A stretch of DNA of 6,600 bases from an uncultured Lachnospiraceae bacterium (GTDB lineage: Bacteria; Bacillota_A; Clostridia; Lachnospirales; Lachnospiraceae): contig CAMWWS010000150.1 in NCBI GenBank assembly GCA_947178085.1, positions 1 through 6,600 of the forward strand. Reading direction: 5' to 3'. Positions 6,206-6,600 of this stretch are shown piece by piece. Position 1 is the first letter of the stretch; every line of letters begins with the position of its first letter. The notes beneath the pieces are model-generated. The model was not told the DNA's origin, did not search any database, and saw only the letters and a list, made by a program, of their open reading frames with translations. The translations under genes and the position numbers were made by a program.

Positions 6206-6600
6206 ATGATATACCTGTCACATTTTCAATTTCCTGACATAGAGATGGAATACAGTTTCAGAATGAGTCAGAAAAGGACCTGCTATGATACATATTATCC
6301 TTTTTTCATATTGTCAAAGCATAATCTGACGATGCTTGATTTTGAGCCTGTTACGATATTGTATGGCGGTAATGGCTCAGGTAAAACGACCGCCCTGAAT
6401 GTTATTGCGGAAAAACTCGGATTGGAACGTGATACTTTATATAATCGCTCTAATTTCTTTGAAGATTACGTGAGGATGTGCAGTTACAGAACGGAGGAAG
6501 AGGAGCGTTCGCTGAAGGCGGAATCGAAGAAGAAAATGCCCGCGGGCAGCAGAATCATTACCAGTGATGATGTGTTTGATTTTATGCTGAACTTAAGAAG
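6206..6600 (+). CDS. AAA/ABC-type ATPase, N-terminal part (partial)
   Basis: 131 complete codons with no stop before the right edge. The ATG at 6206 has AGGAG (6196-6200) five bases upstream. The N-terminus MIYLSHFQFPDIEMEYSF is followed by RTCYDTYYPFFILS, a strand FEPVTILYGGNGSGKTTALNVIAEKL and then a charged, helical region (about 95-112, rich in Glu and Lys). Walker A is GGNGSGKT at 54-61. A P-loop shortly after an 'F-E-P-V/I-T-I-x-Y' strand is typical of the SMC/RecF/AAA_23-type ATPases, where the chain goes on to a Q-loop, ABC signature and Walker B, none of which is in view. It lies 69 bases after the kinase fusion, on the same strand, and probably uses its promoter. The function is not known to me. 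Confidence 0.85.
   Translation, partial: MIYLSHFQFPDIEMEYSFRMSQKRTCYDTYYPFFILSKHNLTMLDFEPVTILYGGNGSGKTTALNVIAEKLGLERDTLYNRSNFFEDYVRMCSYRTEEEERSLKAESKKKMPAGSRIITSDDVFDFMLNLR

Overview
The window looks like a chromosomal segment of a low-to-moderate G+C Firmicute, most likely a gut or rumen Clostridia member of the Lachnospiraceae type. This is inferred from the AGGAGG-like ribosome binding sites, the near-consensus TATAAT promoters, the tight gene packing on one strand, and protein features such as a two-domain Sua5 and a secreted GH5 cellulase very close in motif to Clostridia/Bacillus endoglucanases. No rRNA, tRNA, IS element, CRISPR array or phage gene was seen.

Layout: (1) 1-278, minus strand: the N-terminal part of a flotillin-like SPFH membrane protein, running off the left edge. 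It has a clear promoter (346-374) and a perfect 11-bp inverted repeat (310-334) at the expected 5' end of its mRNA. (2) 279-488: a divergent intergenic region that also holds a likely -10 element for the rightward genes. (3) 489-1841: a complete MATE-family efflux transporter. (4) 1856-2290: a GNAT N-acetyltransferase 14 bases downstream. (5) 2350-3399: threonylcarbamoyl-AMP synthase (Sua5), which makes the intermediate for tRNA t6A37. (6) 3452-5185: a secreted, probably lipid-anchored endoglucanase made of signal peptide, long Asn/Asp/Thr-rich linker, GH5 catalytic domain, second linker and a CBM2-like module. (7) 5243-6136: a cytidylate-kinase-like P-loop protein with a C-terminal ParB/sulfiredoxin-like segment, behind its own strong promoter. 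(8) 6206-6600: the N-terminal 131 residues of an AAA/ABC-type ATPase, running off the right edge.

The seven rightward-facing features (MATE to ATPase, with no obvious intrinsic terminator between them) could be read through as one long transcript, but the strong promoter at 5175-5203 suggests that the kinase fusion and the ATPase form a separate unit. MATE plus GNAT may be a small efflux/acetylation pair. Sua5 is housekeeping and the cellulase is for polysaccharide use, so their adjacency is probably not functional. The most unusual item is the kinase/ParB-like fusion next to an ATPase: two or three nucleotide-binding modules with no obvious pathway assignment.
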